A stretch of DNA of 64,000 bases from Paenibacillus andongensis (GCF_025369935.1 NZ_CP104467.1:3169001-3233000); one strand, 5' to 3'. Positions 33,169-43,140 are shown, counted from the stretch's first letter. The notes: generated by a model not told the origin, from the letters alone. A program made the numbers and translations.

Positions 33169-33582
33169 ATGAATCAACAAGAACTCATTCAACACGCAAA
33201 AGAAGCGATGAAAAGAGCCTATACGCCTTATTCGAATTTTCAAGTTGGAGCGGCGCTTCTGGATGCGAACGGTCATGTACATTATGGCTGTAACGTAGAA
33301 AATGCCGCATACGGACCGACCAACTGTGCTGAGCGGACTGCGTTATTCCGTGCAATTGCGGATGGTCATAAAGCAGGTTCCTTTCAAGCTATAGCGGTAA
33401 TGGGGGACACAGATGGTCCTATTTCCCCATGTGGTGTGTGCCGCCAAGTATTGGTGGAACTATGTGAACCGGATATGCCAGTTTACCTTGGCAATATAAA
33501 AGGTGATTTTGCAGAAACGACCGTGTCTGCCTTATTGCCGGGTGCTTTCACAACGAAAGATTTGCATGCAAATGGAGGATAA
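33169..33582 (+). CDS. cdd: Cytidine deaminase
   Basis: From ATG at 33169 (nine bases after AAAGTAGG) the product is 137 residues, normal for a homotetrameric CDA. The catalytic CAE motif is NCAERT (Cys53, Glu55) and the zinc ligands are in PCGVC (Cys88, Cys91). It hydrolyses cytidine and deoxycytidine to uridine and deoxyuridine in pyrimidine salvage. Earlier in-frame starts at 33160 and 33163 are too close to the ribosome site. era follows after six bases. Confidence 0.95.
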   Translation: MNQQELIQHAKEAMKRAYTPYSNFQVGAALLDANGHVHYGCNVENAAYGPTNCAERTALFRAIADGHKAGSFQAIAVMGDTDGPISPCGVCRQVLVELCEPDMPVYLGNIKGDFAETTVSALLPGAFTTKDLHANGG

Positions 33583-33588
33583 CTAGAA

Positions 33589-34488
33589 GTGTCTAAAAAA
33601 GAATTTAAATCAGGTTTTGTCGCTATCATCGGACGCCCCAACGTTGGGAAATCAACGCTAATGAACCAAATTATCGGGCAAAAAATTGCTATCATGTCAG
33701 ATAAGCCTCAGACAACAAGAAATAAAATCCATGGGGTTTATACATCCAATAACGGCCAAATTGTTTTCCTGGATACGCCAGGTATTCATAAACCGACTTC
33801 CAAATTAGGCGATTACATGAGCAAAGTAGCGCATGGGACGCTTGGGGAAGTGGATGCGGTCCTATTTTTGGTTGATGTTGCCGAGGGGATTGGCGGCGGT
33901 GACCGCTATATTATCGAGCAGCTAAAGCATGTTGAAACGCCTGTTATATTGGTATTAAACAAAATTGACCTTGTTCAGCCTGAAGCGCTGCTTGCGATTA
34001 TTACAAATTACAAAGATTTGTATAACTTTGCTGAGATCGTGCCGGTTTCTGCTCTCAAGGGCAACAATGTAACAACATTGTTGGAACAAATTGTTCGCTA
34101 TTTGCCGGAAGGTCCGCAGTACTATCCAGCCGACCAAATTACGGATCACCCGGAACAATTCGTATGTGCTGAACTCGTACGTGAGAAAATCTTGCATTTG
34201 ACGCGGGAAGAAATTCCGCATTCCATTGCCGTCCAGATTGAAGATATGCGTGTCGAGCCCAATGGTGTAGTCCATATTTCAGCGGTCATATTTGTTGAGC
34301 GAGATTCGCAAAAAGGTATCGTCATTGGCAAACAAGGAAGTTTACTAAAAGAAATCGGAAGGCAGGCACGCCGTGATATCGAGACGCTGCTTGGTTCCAA
34401 AACTTTCCTGGAGCTATGGGTTAAAGTGAAAAAAGACTGGAGAAATCAAGAGAGAGTTCTGCGTGATCTTGGCTTCCGTCACGACTAA
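33589..34488 (+). CDS. era: GTPase Era
   Basis: The 299-residue protein (GTG start) has the GTPase motifs GRPNVGKST (G1), DTPGIHKP (G3) and NKIDL (G4), and a C-terminal KH RNA-binding domain ([18 protein letters not shown]). Era binds the 3' end of 16S rRNA and checks 30S assembly. The position between cdd and recO is the standard Bacillales order and the length is standard. It starts six bases after cdd. Confidence 0.97.
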   Translation: MSKKEFKSGFVAIIGRPNVGKSTLMNQIIGQKIAIMSDKPQTTRNKIHGVYTSNNGQIVFLDTPGIHKPTSKLGDYMSKVAHGTLGEVDAVLFLVDVAEGIGGGDRYIIEQLKHVETPVILVLNKIDLVQPEALLAIITNYKDLYNFAEIVPVSALKGNNVTTLLEQIVRYLPEGPQYYPADQITDHPEQFVCAELVREKILHLTREEIPHSIAVQIEDMRVEPNGVVHISAVIFVERDSQKGIVIGKQGSLLKEIGRQARRDIETLLGSKTFLELWVKVKKDWRNQERVLRDLGFRHD

Positions 34489-34584
34489 AAGATTTTTCCC
34501 TAAGAGTTCCAGTTTTTAAATCGCATAGAGTAGCTTCCTCTGCACATCCTAAGAACATCACGTTCAATGGGGAGGATGCTGAAC

Positions 34585-34737
34585 ATGAAAGATTTTTCGT
34601 GGACGTATTTTTCAAAGACCGGTGATGTAGATGCCTATCTGCTGTACAAACAAGTTACCGGAGAACCGGGTATGGACACGGATGTACAGGAAGAGGATCA
34701 AAGTAACGAAGAGCCGCTCGAAGGTCTGAATATGTAA
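34585..34737 (+). CDS. yqzL: YqzL-family small protein
   Basis: The 50-residue ORF starts at ATG 34585, nine bases after GGGGAGG, and ends at TAA 34735. It reads MKDFSWTYFSKTGDVDAYLLYKQV and then an acidic tail (EEDQSNEEPLEGLNM). The Trp-x-Tyr-Phe...Thr-Gly-Asp-x-x-(A/S)-Tyr-Leu-Leu-Tyr-Lys pattern is that of YqzL, a protein of unknown function encoded between era and recO in Bacilli. Both position and sequence fit. Confidence 0.85.
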   Translation: MKDFSWTYFSKTGDVDAYLLYKQVTGEPGMDTDVQEEDQSNEEPLEGLNM

Positions 34738-34788
34738 ATTCATGTTCATAAGCTCATAATTCAGAGCGGCATTCATGGGGGAAGTTAT

Positions 34789-35538
34789 TTGCTGCGCAGC
34801 GTACAGGGGATTGTGCTCCGTAGTATGGACTATGGAGAGGGTAACAAGATCATTAGTCTATTCACCCCTGAGCTGGGTAAGGTTGGTGTTATGGCTCGGG
34901 GTGCGAAGAAAGTGAAAAGTCGACATGCCGCCGTTACGCAGCTTTTTACGTACGGCGATTTTGTTTTTTTCAAACAAAGGGGTCAGATGGGATCTCTGAA
35001 TAGTGCGGAGATTATCGAAGCCCATCATGCTTTACGAGAAGATTTACATATGTCTGCGCATGCTTCCTATTTGGTAGAGATGACGGACCGTATGCTTGGT
35101 GACGAAGAGGGCAGCACTTATATATTTGAGCAGCTGAAAGCTGGATTAATGGCTATTGAAGAAGGTAAGGACATGCAGATTGTCGTTCACCTCTATGAAA
35201 TGAAGATGTTTGATCTTGCCGGTTATCTCCCTGTGACAGATGCTTGTGTTTCCTGTGGAGAAACCACGGGGATTACGACCTTTAGCCCTGCAATGGGCGG
35301 GACTTTATGCGCTCGCTGTCGATACAAAGATGCTGCGGCTATTCCTATCGGTGAAGGAACGCTTAAGCTTCTGAAACTATTTCCTCGCATGGATATGCGC
35401 AGGCTCGGCGCCGTTCAGGTAAAGGATGAAACGAAAGCGCAGCTCAAAACCTGTATGCGAGCTTACATGGATATCCATGTAGGTGTTCAGTGGAAATCCA
35501 GAGGTTTTATTGAACAGATGGAAAAATACAATATATAG
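34789..35538 (+). CDS. recO: DNA repair protein RecO
   Basis: The 249-residue protein (TTG start, LRSVQGIVLRSMDYGEGNKIISLFT) has the N-terminal OB-fold, a helical domain and the zinc-binding cluster CVSCGETTGITTFSPAMGGTLCARC at about residues 150-175. RecO anneals single-stranded DNA and loads RecA with RecR in gap repair. The length is typical. It is followed by a terminator, not by the glyQS genes found here in Bacillus. Confidence 0.95.
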   Translation: MLRSVQGIVLRSMDYGEGNKIISLFTPELGKVGVMARGAKKVKSRHAAVTQLFTYGDFVFFKQRGQMGSLNSAEIIEAHHALREDLHMSAHASYLVEMTDRMLGDEEGSTYIFEQLKAGLMAIEEGKDMQIVVHLYEMKMFDLAGYLPVTDACVSCGETTGITTFSPAMGGTLCARCRYKDAAAIPIGEGTLKLLKLFPRMDMRRLGAVQVKDETKAQLKTCMRAYMDIHVGVQWKSRGFIEQMEKYNI

Positions 35539-35590
35539 ATTTGGTAATTTGACATGTGATTTCGGCTTTGATATGATGTGGTGGAAATCA

Positions 35591-35628
35591 CCTCGCCCTT
35601 GTGCTGTCCGCATATCGGTGAGGTTTTT
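35591..35628 (+). terminator. Terminator after recO
   Basis: CCTCGCC (35591-35597) pairs with GGTGAGG (35617-35623, one G-U pair), followed by TTTTTCT. The loop is large (19 bases). Confidence 0.6.
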
Positions 35629-35712
35629 CTCATGCTTTCGTTCTGTTCTCGTCTACTTTACATACAAATGACTAATGTAGGGCCTCGTCCCTGCTGAAAG
35701 GAGCTAAGGGAA

Positions 35713-36528
35713 ATGGACCACTCACTACCTACTCGCGTATACGTTGTTTCGGATTCTGTTGGGGAAACGGGAGAATCTGTCGTGCGTGCCGCTGCGATGC
35801 AGTTTCATCCTGTACCCGTTGAAATTATGAGAGCTCCATTTATCCATGATTTTGAAGGAATAGATAAAGTCATCAATGCGATTAGAATACATGGCGGAAT
35901 TGTTGTGTTCACTTTGGTTATTCCTGAATTGCGGGATGATCTGATTGCCAAAGCGAAGGAATACGATATTCCCCATATTGACTTACTAGGGCCGGTTGTT
36001 GCTACCTTAGGGCAAGCATTACACCAAGAGCCCCGTCGACAACCAGGAATGATTCATCCGCTCGATGAGGATTATTTCAAAAAAGTTGAAGCTGTTGAAT
36101 TCGCGGTCAAATACGATGACGGCAGAGATTTTAGCGGCATACAAAAAGCGGACATCATCTTGTTGGGTGTCTCTCGTACGTCCAAAACACCCTTATCGAT
36201 GTACTTGGCGCATAAAAGATTTAAAGTCGCGAATGTACCGCTGGTACCTGAAATGCAGCCACCTGCTGCGATTTATACCGTGCCAAAAGATAAGATCATT
36301 GGACTGCGGATCGACCCGGATAAACTAAATGTTATACGTCAAGAACGGCTCCGAACACTTGGGCTTGCAGAAAATGCAACCTATGCCAATGTAGAACGTA
36401 TTAAAATAGAACTGGCTTTTGCTGACAAAATTATGAGCAAAATCGGTTGCGTTATTTTTGATGTTTCCAACCGTGCCGTTGAGGAGACAGCAAGTTTAAT
36501 CATGGACCATATCGAACGAGTCCAGTAA
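35713..36528 (+). CDS. ppsR: Pyruvate, phosphate dikinase regulatory protein-like kinase/phosphorylase
   Basis: The 271-residue protein is of the DUF299/PPSR family (YqfL in B. subtilis): the N-terminal VYVVSDSVGETGESVVRAA and the P-loop-like GVSRTSKTPLSMYLAHK at about residue 152. Family members use ADP to phosphorylate, and phosphate to dephosphorylate, pyruvate phosphate dikinase or PEP synthase. B. subtilis has no clear PPDK partner, so the Bacillales target is less certain. The ATG follows GAAAGGAG. ccpN, usually adjacent in Bacillus, is absent. Confidence 0.93.
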   Translation: MDHSLPTRVYVVSDSVGETGESVVRAAAMQFHPVPVEIMRAPFIHDFEGIDKVINAIRIHGGIVVFTLVIPELRDDLIAKAKEYDIPHIDLLGPVVATLGQALHQEPRRQPGMIHPLDEDYFKKVEAVEFAVKYDDGRDFSGIQKADIILLGVSRTSKTPLSMYLAHKRFKVANVPLVPEMQPPAAIYTVPKDKIIGLRIDPDKLNVIRQERLRTLGLAENATYANVERIKIELAFADKIMSKIGCVIFDVSNRAVEETASLIMDHIERVQ

Positions 36529-36618
36529 GGTTTTATGTTATCCCTTGCAGGATTTTTTTAAAGTTCATCGTATATAATAGTACGGTGAGATTTCGTCTAG
36601 AGAGCAGGGGCTGACTGT

Positions 36619-37083
36619 ATGCGAGCGAGAAATATTATCGTTGATGCCGATGCTTGTCCAGTAAAATCCGAAATTGAGGAAGCAGGCAGGCAGTTTGGTG
36701 TACAAGTTGTGCTAGTTGCTTCTTTCGATCACCGGATGAAGGAGAACCCTGGCGTCAAGGTCGTTCAAGTGGACCGTTCCGATCAATCTGTCGATTTATA
36801 TATTGCCAATCAGATTCAGCAAGGTGATATTTTGGTGACACAAGATTTTGGACTCGCCGCCTTAGGATTGGCTAAGGGATCTATTTGCTTAACGAATCGA
36901 GGGCAGGAATATACCGATAGTTCGATTGATTTCCTATTGGATCGTCGCCACGTATCGGCGAAAATGCGGAGAAGCGGAAAGCATTCGAAGGGGCCAAAAC
37001 CTTTTACGGAGGCAGATCGTCAAAATTTTCTACATGGTTTGACAAAACTTTTAAAAAAATTGCAGGAAATCGAAAAGAAGTAG
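36619..37083 (+). CDS. YaiI/YqxD family protein (DUF188)
   Basis: The 154-residue protein has the DUF188 signature: IIVDADACPVKSEIEEAGRQFGV at the N-terminus, VDRSDQSVDLYIANQIQQGDILVTQDFGLAALGLAKG in the middle, and a basic tail. The fold is predicted PIN/NYN-like, suggesting a nuclease, but no activity is established. It lies between ppsR and dnaG, the place of yqxD in B. subtilis. A -10-like TATAAT at 36573 upstream has no convincing -35. Confidence 0.92.
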   Translation: MRARNIIVDADACPVKSEIEEAGRQFGVQVVLVASFDHRMKENPGVKVVQVDRSDQSVDLYIANQIQQGDILVTQDFGLAALGLAKGSICLTNRGQEYTDSSIDFLLDRRHVSAKMRRSGKHSKGPKPFTEADRQNFLHGLTKLLKKLQEIEKK

Positions 37084-37132
37084 CGAATAGTAATTAGTCG
37101 GAAAAGCGACCTGAATTGTAGGTGGAACAAAA

Positions 37133-38980
37133 ATGAGGTACGGACGCATACCTGAAGAGGTCATTGAGGCTGTACTTAAGCGCCATGATATTGTTGATGT
37201 CATTGGTAGGCACGTACATTTGAGCAAGCAAGGGCATTATATGAAGGGGCTATGCCCGTTCCACTCGGAGAAGAGTCCTTCTTTCACTGTTACACCAGAA
37301 AAACAAATTTATCGTTGTTTTGGTTGTAATGTAGGTGGGAATTTGATTCGCTTCGTCATGGAAATCGAAGGACTTAGTTTCTCCGAGGCCGTTAGTAAGC
37401 TAGCTGAAGAAGCGGATATCCCAATCACTTGGGAAGAAGCATCCGAAGAGCAAAATGAGCAGCAGCAAGAGAAAGCAACCTTGTTAAAAGCTTATGATTT
37501 TACTGCAAAATTGTATAATTATATACTTGGCAACACGGAACAAGGGAAGGTGGCTAAAGGCTATTTGGCCTCAAGAGGAATATCGGATAAGCTAATCGAT
37601 ACCTTCCAAATTGGATATGCACCGGCCATGTGGGACACACTCGTTCAACAGCTAGATAAACGAGAATTCGACTTAGCCCTGATGGAGAAGGGCGGTTTAA
37701 TCTCTGCCAAACATGAAGGTAACGGCTATGTGGATAAATTCCGGGAACGCATCATGTTCCCTATTTGCGACTCTACTGGCAAAGTTATCGCATTCGGGGG
37801 CAGATCTATGGGCGATGCGCAGCCCAAATATTTAAATAGTCCGGAATCCATTCTTTTTAATAAAAGTCGGACCATGTACAACCTTCATTTGGCTAGACCT
37901 AATATGCGTAAGCTTCAACAAGCCGTTCTCTTTGAAGGCTATGTGGATGTCATTAAAGCATGGGAAGCGGGAATTAGTAATGGTGTCGCCACGATGGGGA
38001 CAGCATTAACGAAAGAACATGCCGCTCTGCTGAACCGCAACGCAGACCAAATCGTTGTTTGTTACGATGGTGATAATGCGGGACAATCGGCTGCTTTCAA
38101 AAGTATCCCTATTCTAGAAGAAACAGGGAGCCGAGTCACGGTAGCCATGCTGCCAGACGGCAAGGATCCAGATGATTATGTAAGAAACTATGGTTTTGAC
38201 CGATTCGTACGGGAGATTATTGAGCCAGCCGTACCATCGATGAAATATAAGCTATTGTACATCCGCAAAAATTTTAAGTTGCATGAGGACGGTGACAGAC
38301 TTCGTTATCTGCAATCCGCTGTGAAATTAATCAGTCAACTTCAATCTCCGATTGAACGTGAACATTATTTGAAACAGTTGGCTTCTGAATTCCCGGAATC
38401 TTCGTATGAAGCGATGAAGTTGGACCTTCACGAAATCTTGCTGCAATCGGAAAAAAACCGACCAGAGGGGGATAATAAACCAATTCTGTGGAATAATGTT
38501 ATGAATAATGGGAGAACAGTGGAACGAACACTCAAAAAATCACCTTCGCTATTACCCGCTTATCATAATGCAGAACGGTTAATACTGGCGGTAATGATGC
38601 ATGACCGTGAGGTCTGCGCACAAGTGGAAGCACAATTAGGTGATCAATTCAATGTTGAAGCTCACGCAGTCTTAGCTGCTTATTTATATGCTTACTACGC
38701 TCAGAATGCTGAGCCGGATGCAAGCCGATACATTGCCATGCTGCAAGACGAACAGCTGGAGAGCTTGGCTAGTTCCATTGTAATGATGGGTGCTGGTCAT
38801 GGAATGAACGAACAAGTGATTGACGACTATATTCGCCAAATTCGCAAAGTTCCAATGCAAGAAGAAGTTGAACGTAAGAAAGAAGAACGAGTTCGCGCTG
38901 AACGCGCGGGCGACCATCTTAGAGCTGCACAAATTGCTATTGAAATTATTGCCCTAGAAAAACGATTGAAGTCAACTTAG
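37133..38980 (+). CDS. dnaG: DNA primase
   Basis: The 615-residue protein has the N-terminal CHC2 zinc finger (Cys41, His44, Cys62, Cys65), the RNA polymerase/TOPRIM core ([36 protein letters not shown]) and a C-terminal helicase-binding domain. It makes RNA primers at the replication fork with DnaB. The macromolecular-synthesis order dnaG-sigA is kept, with 37 bases between them; the S21 gene, part of that operon in enterics, is at 23641 here. The length is standard. Confidence 0.97.
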   Translation: MRYGRIPEEVIEAVLKRHDIVDVIGRHVHLSKQGHYMKGLCPFHSEKSPSFTVTPEKQIYRCFGCNVGGNLIRFVMEIEGLSFSEAVSKLAEEADIPITWEEASEEQNEQQQEKATLLKAYDFTAKLYNYILGNTEQGKVAKGYLASRGISDKLIDTFQIGYAPAMWDTLVQQLDKREFDLALMEKGGLISAKHEGNGYVDKFRERIMFPICDSTGKVIAFGGRSMGDAQPKYLNSPESILFNKSRTMYNLHLARPNMRKLQQAVLFEGYVDVIKAWEAGISNGVATMGTALTKEHAALLNRNADQIVVCYDGDNAGQSAAFKSIPILEETGSRVTVAMLPDGKDPDDYVRNYGFDRFVREIIEPAVPSMKYKLLYIRKNFKLHEDGDRLRYLQSAVKLISQLQSPIEREHYLKQLASEFPESSYEAMKLDLHEILLQSEKNRPEGDNKPILWNNVMNNGRTVERTLKKSPSLLPAYHNAERLILAVMMHDREVCAQVEAQLGDQFNVEAHAVLAAYLYAYYAQNAEPDASRYIAMLQDEQLESLASSIVMMGAGHGMNEQVIDDYIRQIRKVPMQEEVERKKEERVRAERAGDHLRAAQIAIEIIALEKRLKST

Positions 38981-39017
38981 AATTACTGCAATGACTAGGG
39001 AGGAGGGAGTCCGTACC

Positions 39018-40133
39018 ATGGCGAATGATCAGCGTACAGAACTAGAGACAGAATTGACCCTGGACCAGGTGAAAGACCAGCTTATTGAGCAAGGGAAAAA
39101 GCGGTCCTCACTAACTTACAAGGATATTATGGAGAAATTAGCTCCCTTTGATCAGGATCCTGAACAAATCGATGAGTTTTTTGAACAGCTTTCGGAGCAA
39201 GGGATCGATGTAGGGAACGAATCCGATGAGGATTCCATGAATCCAGAAGAAAATGAGCGCGATGAATTTAACTTCGATGATGATCTGGCCTTACCGCCAG
39301 GAATTAAGATTAATGATCCAGTTCGGATGTATTTGAAGGAAATTGGTCGAGTACCACTTCTTTCCGCGGAAGATGAAGTAGGGTTAGCCAAACGGATTGA
39401 AAATGGGGACGAAGAAGCGAAGAGACGTTTAGCAGAAGCTAACCTTAGACTCGTTGTCAGTATTGCCAAAAGATATGTAGGTCGAGGCATGCTGTTCCTA
39501 GATTTGATTCAAGAAGGTAATATGGGGCTTATTAAAGCTGTGGAAAAGTTTGACCATACCAAAGGATATAAGTTTAGTACGTATGCGACCTGGTGGATTC
39601 GTCAAGCAATTACCCGTGCCATTGCGGACCAAGCGAGAACGATACGTATTCCGGTACATATGGTCGAAACGATTAATAAACTGATTCGTGTTTCCCGTCA
39701 ATTGCTGCAAGAATTGGGGCGCGAACCTACGCCGGAAGAGATTGCCAAAGAGATGGATTTGAGCACAGATAAAGTACGTGAAATCATGAAGATTGCACAA
39801 GAGCCTGTGTCGTTAGAAACACCGATTGGTGAGGAAGACGATTCCCACTTGGGAGATTTCATTGAGGATCAAGAAGCGTTGGCTCCAGCAGATGCTGCCG
39901 CGTATGAGCTTCTGAAGGAACAGCTTGAGGACGTACTAGATACGTTGACGGAAAGAGAAGAGAATGTACTTCGCTTACGTTTCGGTTTAGATGATGGACG
40001 TACACGTACGCTTGAAGAAGTAGGTAAAGTATTCGGTGTTACACGTGAACGGATTCGTCAGATTGAAGCTAAAGCTTTGCGGAAGTTGAGACACCCTAGC
40101 CGCAGCAAACGGTTAAAGGATTTCTTGGAATAA
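39018..40133 (+). CDS. sigA: Housekeeping sigma factor SigA (RpoD)
   Basis: From ATG at 39018, after GGGAGGAGGGAG, the product is 371 residues. Region 1.1 and an acidic stretch ([22 protein letters not shown]) come first. Region 2 includes [17 protein letters not shown], the -10-binding [23 protein letters not shown], then region 3, and region 4 with [32 protein letters not shown]. This is the primary sigma subunit of RNA polymerase. A start nine codons earlier lacks a spaced ribosome site. A strong terminator follows. Confidence 0.97.
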   Translation: MANDQRTELETELTLDQVKDQLIEQGKKRSSLTYKDIMEKLAPFDQDPEQIDEFFEQLSEQGIDVGNESDEDSMNPEENERDEFNFDDDLALPPGIKINDPVRMYLKEIGRVPLLSAEDEVGLAKRIENGDEEAKRRLAEANLRLVVSIAKRYVGRGMLFLDLIQEGNMGLIKAVEKFDHTKGYKFSTYATWWIRQAITRAIADQARTIRIPVHMVETINKLIRVSRQLLQELGREPTPEEIAKEMDLSTDKVREIMKIAQEPVSLETPIGEEDDSHLGDFIEDQEALAPADAAAYELLKEQLEDVLDTLTEREENVLRLRFGLDDGRTRTLEEVGKVFGVTRERIRQIEAKALRKLRHPSRSKRLKDFLE

Positions 40134-40147
40134 AGACGCTGTGAGAG

Positions 40148-40177
40148 GGCCCTGCCAAATCGGCGGGGTCTTTTTTT
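40148..40177 (+). terminator. Terminator after sigA
   Basis: A 9-bp GC-rich stem (GGCCCTGCC with GGCGGGGTC, two G-U pairs, loop AAATC) is followed by seven Ts. Confidence 0.85.
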
Positions 40178-40183
40178 ACCACA

Positions 40184-40290
40184 TAAGAAAGTATAAGTTC
40201 TCGGATCCCGAGAACCGCTTTCTTATTGGCGATAAAACCTACCTCTAAACGCGGTCGCACATCTTTGAATGGCTTCGATAGTGGTTTTCT
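40184..40290 (+). repeat. Structured 107-nt repeat, copy 1
   Basis: An outer stem TAAGAAAG/CTTTCTTA (40184-40191, 40218-40225) encloses a perfect inner hairpin GTTCTCGG-ATC-CCGAGAAC. A 65-base conserved part follows (TTGGCGATAAAACC...GGTTTTCT, 40226-40290), whose ends AAAACC and GGTTTT can pair. The copy at 58135 has 60 of 65 bases the same in this part, while its hairpins keep pairing with different bases. It sits between the sigA terminator and a membrane protein gene. It may be a mobile repeat or a structured RNA. Confidence 0.7.
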
Positions 40291-40359
40291 GATTGAAAAC
40301 TACTACTAAAACCTGAGCAAGAAATCACCGATAAAGTAGCTAGGAAGGTGAGCGAATAA

Positions 40360-41190
40360 ATGGATGCAGAGAAACGAAAAGTGATTGTAAGGGAAATCCA
40401 TCATTGGCGCAGAAGCAAATTGCTTCCTGAACATTATTGCGATTTTCTGACGAATTTGTATGTGGATGAATCAACACCCAAACCTGCTTCATTAATGGGG
40501 GTATCCGCATCCTCAGTAGCAAACAGTAATTGGAAAATATGGTTGGTTATTATGGCGGTGATTGCCGCTCTGGCCTTATCTGCTCTTAATTTTAACTCTT
40601 TTGGATTGCCAATGCAAATTGGAATTTCCACGCTTTTTGTCTTCATTTGTTATGCATTTGCCTACCGGCAGAACCGTAAAGCGCCTGTGATTTCTTATTT
40701 GCTTTGCGGTGTTTCTTCGATTGCCTTGCTATTTGTCGGTTTGTATTTATTGGATTTAAATGATGTGAGTTCATCTTATGCGTATGTTGGTTATTTAGCT
40801 TTTTGTAGCAGTGTCTGGCTGTTTAATGGATTAGCAGGCCGAATGGCCATTTTCCAGATATGCGGCTGGCTGGGGCTATTGGGTACGTACGGATGGCTCC
40901 TGCTGCATAAGCTGGACAACCCTGGATGGTTTTCACTTGAAATTAGTTGGATTCCGGTTAGTATTGTACTTATATGGATGGCTTGGCTTGCGCATCATAC
41001 GAATAAGCAAGCAGCTAGTGTGCTTCTATTAGTTGGGACAATCATTTGGTTTGCTCCCGAAGCAATGACATTTCTGACAGATGTCGATATGAACTTTCGT
41101 GTCATTCAATTATCGTTTACAGGCAAGTTAGTTTCTGCAGGCGTGGCATTATTTTTGCTGCGTAAAAAATGGGTAGAGTGGGTAATGTAA
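40360..41190 (+). CDS. DUF2157-like multi-pass membrane protein
   Basis: A 276-residue protein with a basic N-terminal segment (VIVREIHHWRRSKLLPEHYCDFLTNLY), which resembles the start of DUF2157 proteins, followed by about eight transmembrane helices from residue 57. No catalytic motif is seen. It starts 70 bases after the structured repeat and ends four bases before trmK. Similar proteins occur between sigA and trmK in some Paenibacillaceae as hypothetical genes. The function is unknown. Confidence 0.75.
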   Translation: MDAEKRKVIVREIHHWRRSKLLPEHYCDFLTNLYVDESTPKPASLMGVSASSVANSNWKIWLVIMAVIAALALSALNFNSFGLPMQIGISTLFVFICYAFAYRQNRKAPVISYLLCGVSSIALLFVGLYLLDLNDVSSSYAYVGYLAFCSSVWLFNGLAGRMAIFQICGWLGLLGTYGWLLLHKLDNPGWFSLEISWIPVSIVLIWMAWLAHHTNKQAASVLLLVGTIIWFAPEAMTFLTDVDMNFRVIQLSFTGKLVSAGVALFLLRKKWVEWVM

Positions 41191-41193
41191 CAT

Positions 41194-41958
41194 ATGGTGA
41201 AATTATCGAAAAGACTGCAAATGATTGCAGATCGAGTTCCTTTAGGATCAAAGGTAGCGGACATTGGTTCCGATCATGCTCTATTGCCAACGTATTTGGC
41301 ACAACAGGGTATTATTTTGTTTGCTGTGGCGGGCGAGGTGAACCCAGGGCCATTTGAAGCGGCAACACGGCAGGTTCTTGAAAGCGGATTGTCCAAGAAA
41401 ATCAGTGTAAGATCCGGTGATGGACTTGCCGTAATTGAGGCTGGAGAAGTGAATGTCATTACGATCGCCGGAATGGGCGGGAGTTTAATGGCGAGTATTT
41501 TGGAAGCTGGAAAGCAAAAGCTGCAAGGCGTCACTCATCTCATTTTGCAGCCCAATGTTGGTGAAGATCATGTGCGGCGTTGGTTGCTTGAGCAGGACTG
41601 GAAGCTGGAATCCGAAACGATTCTTGAGGAAGACGGCAAGATTTATGAGATATTGACAGCTATTGCTGTGCCGAATGAGGAAAAACAGACTTTGGAGGTT
41701 CTTTACGCTGAACGTCAACTGCCAGGCGGGGTAAGGGTTTCGAAGGAACGTTTGCTTCAAATGGGGCCATACTTCATCAGCGAGGCTCCAGAAGTTTGGT
41801 TCACCAAGTGGGAAAGTGAGCTGAAAAAGCTTGCCATGATTAAAGGGCAGCTTCAACTTTCTTCAGCTGAAGCTTCTGTAGCGAAGGCGGAGCAGGTCGA
41901 TCAAGAAATGAAGGAAATAAAGGAGGTACTCGCTTGTTTGCAAAAGGTCAAACCGTAA
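41194..41958 (+). CDS. trmK: tRNA (adenine22-N1)-methyltransferase
   Basis: The 254-residue protein has the AdoMet-binding motif VADIGSDHALLPTYLAQQG at about residue 20 and ITIAGMGGSLMASIL at about 88, matching TrmK (YqfN), which methylates N1 of A22 in tRNA(Ser) and tRNA(Tyr). The C-terminal third is a coiled coil, as in the family. It overlaps the next gene by 25 bases, the conserved trmK-yqfO pair of Firmicutes. Confidence 0.94.
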   Translation: MVKLSKRLQMIADRVPLGSKVADIGSDHALLPTYLAQQGIILFAVAGEVNPGPFEAATRQVLESGLSKKISVRSGDGLAVIEAGEVNVITIAGMGGSLMASILEAGKQKLQGVTHLILQPNVGEDHVRRWLLEQDWKLESETILEEDGKIYEILTAIAVPNEEKQTLEVLYAERQLPGGVRVSKERLLQMGPYFISEAPEVWFTKWESELKKLAMIKGQLQLSSAEASVAKAEQVDQEMKEIKEVLACLQKVKP

Positions 41959-43043
41959 TCCAGCTGTTTGAACAGCTGGCGCCGAAGCATTATGCGATGC
42001 CTGATGATAAAATAGGATTACAGCTAGGGTCTTTGCAGAAGGAAATTAAGAAGGTTCTTGTTGCCTTGGATGTCACGGATGAAGTGGTTGAAGAAGCGAT
42101 TCAGCAAGGTGCTAATCTTATTATTGCTCATCATGCGATTATTTTCAGACCGCTTGCTCATCTGCAAACGGATACGCCTTCAGGCCGTTTATATGAAAAA
42201 TTAATTAAGAACGACATCGCTGTCTATATCGCTCATACGAATTTGGATGTGGCTGAGGGCGGAGTGAACGATATGATGGCTGATAAGCTCGGTTTGACGG
42301 AGCTTACTCATCTAGAGGATGTGCACACTGAGAAGCTGCAGAAGCTCGTTGTTTTCGTCCCTGAGACGCATCATCAGGCTGTGCTGGATGCCCTTTTCAC
42401 CGCTGGAGCGGGGGGAATCGGGCAGTACAGCCACTGCAGCTTCAACATCCCCGGAACGGGGACGTTCCTGCCGCAGGAAGGGACGCATCCGTTTATCGGG
42501 GAAGTAGGCGAGCTTGAACGCGTACAGGAAGTCCGCGTAGAGACCATCGTTACAGCCAGCGTCCAGCGCAAGGCGGTTCAGGCTCTATTGAAGGCCCACC
42601 CCTACGAAGAGGTGGCCTATGACCTCTACCCGATGGACCTCAAGGGTAGGGTGTTCGGTCTGGGCCGCGTGGGCAAGCTGCCCGCGGCCACGACCCTTCG
42701 CGAGCTAACGGAGCTCGCGAAGCAGGTGTTCGACGTGCCGGCTGTGCGCGTCGTCGGCGATTTGGAACGGCCCATCCGTAAGGTGGCCGTTCTGGGGGGC
42801 TCTGGCGGCCGCTACATGCGGCACGCCTTGTTTGCCGGCGCCGATGTGTTGGTTACCGGCGACATTGACTATCACACCGCGCACGATGCACTTGCGGCGG
42901 GGTTGACTTTGATCGACGTTGGACATAACGTCGAGAAGATCATGAAGCGCGGCGTGGCTGATTATCTCGCCGCACAGTTGGTCAAGACGGGCACGCAGGT
43001 GTTAGCATCCGAGGTAGATACAGAACCATTCCAGTTTTTGTAG
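41934..43043 (+). CDS. Nif3-like dinuclear metal protein (YqfO)
   Basis: The start is TTG at 41934, seven bases after AGGAGG, inside the end of trmK. The 369-residue protein has the Nif3/GTP-cyclohydrolase-I-type-2-like domain interrupted by a PII-like insert (about 130-235). Metal-binding motifs include IIAHHAIIFRPL near residue 66 and the C-terminal DVGHNVEK near 325. It is a conserved cytosolic protein of uncertain activity; in Bacillus it is reported to bind zinc or iron. The 3' half (42380-43010) is distinctly richer in G+C than trmK and the 5' half. Confidence 0.92.
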   Translation: MFAKGQTVIQLFEQLAPKHYAMPDDKIGLQLGSLQKEIKKVLVALDVTDEVVEEAIQQGANLIIAHHAIIFRPLAHLQTDTPSGRLYEKLIKNDIAVYIAHTNLDVAEGGVNDMMADKLGLTELTHLEDVHTEKLQKLVVFVPETHHQAVLDALFTAGAGGIGQYSHCSFNIPGTGTFLPQEGTHPFIGEVGELERVQEVRVETIVTASVQRKAVQALLKAHPYEEVAYDLYPMDLKGRVFGLGRVGKLPAATTLRELTELAKQVFDVPAVRVVGDLERPIRKVAVLGGSGGRYMRHALFAGADVLVTGDIDYHTAHDALAAGLTLIDVGHNVEKIMKRGVADYLAAQLVKTGTQVLASEVDTEPFQFL

Positions 43044-43140
43044 GGATGATGTTTTTAACTTACTAATTTGCAGCTGGGAATTGAGGAAACGAACAGCAGT
43101 TGTAATTCGAAGGCATTCTTAGTATACTAGCAAATGCACC

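Noticed and set aside
35540..35712. T-box leader as found before glyQS
   Set aside because: No T-box sequence or specifier stem is visible and no aminoacyl-tRNA synthetase follows.
36545..36578. Promoter TTGCAG...TATAAT before the DUF188 gene
   Set aside because: The spacer is 22 bases; only the -10 box is convincing.
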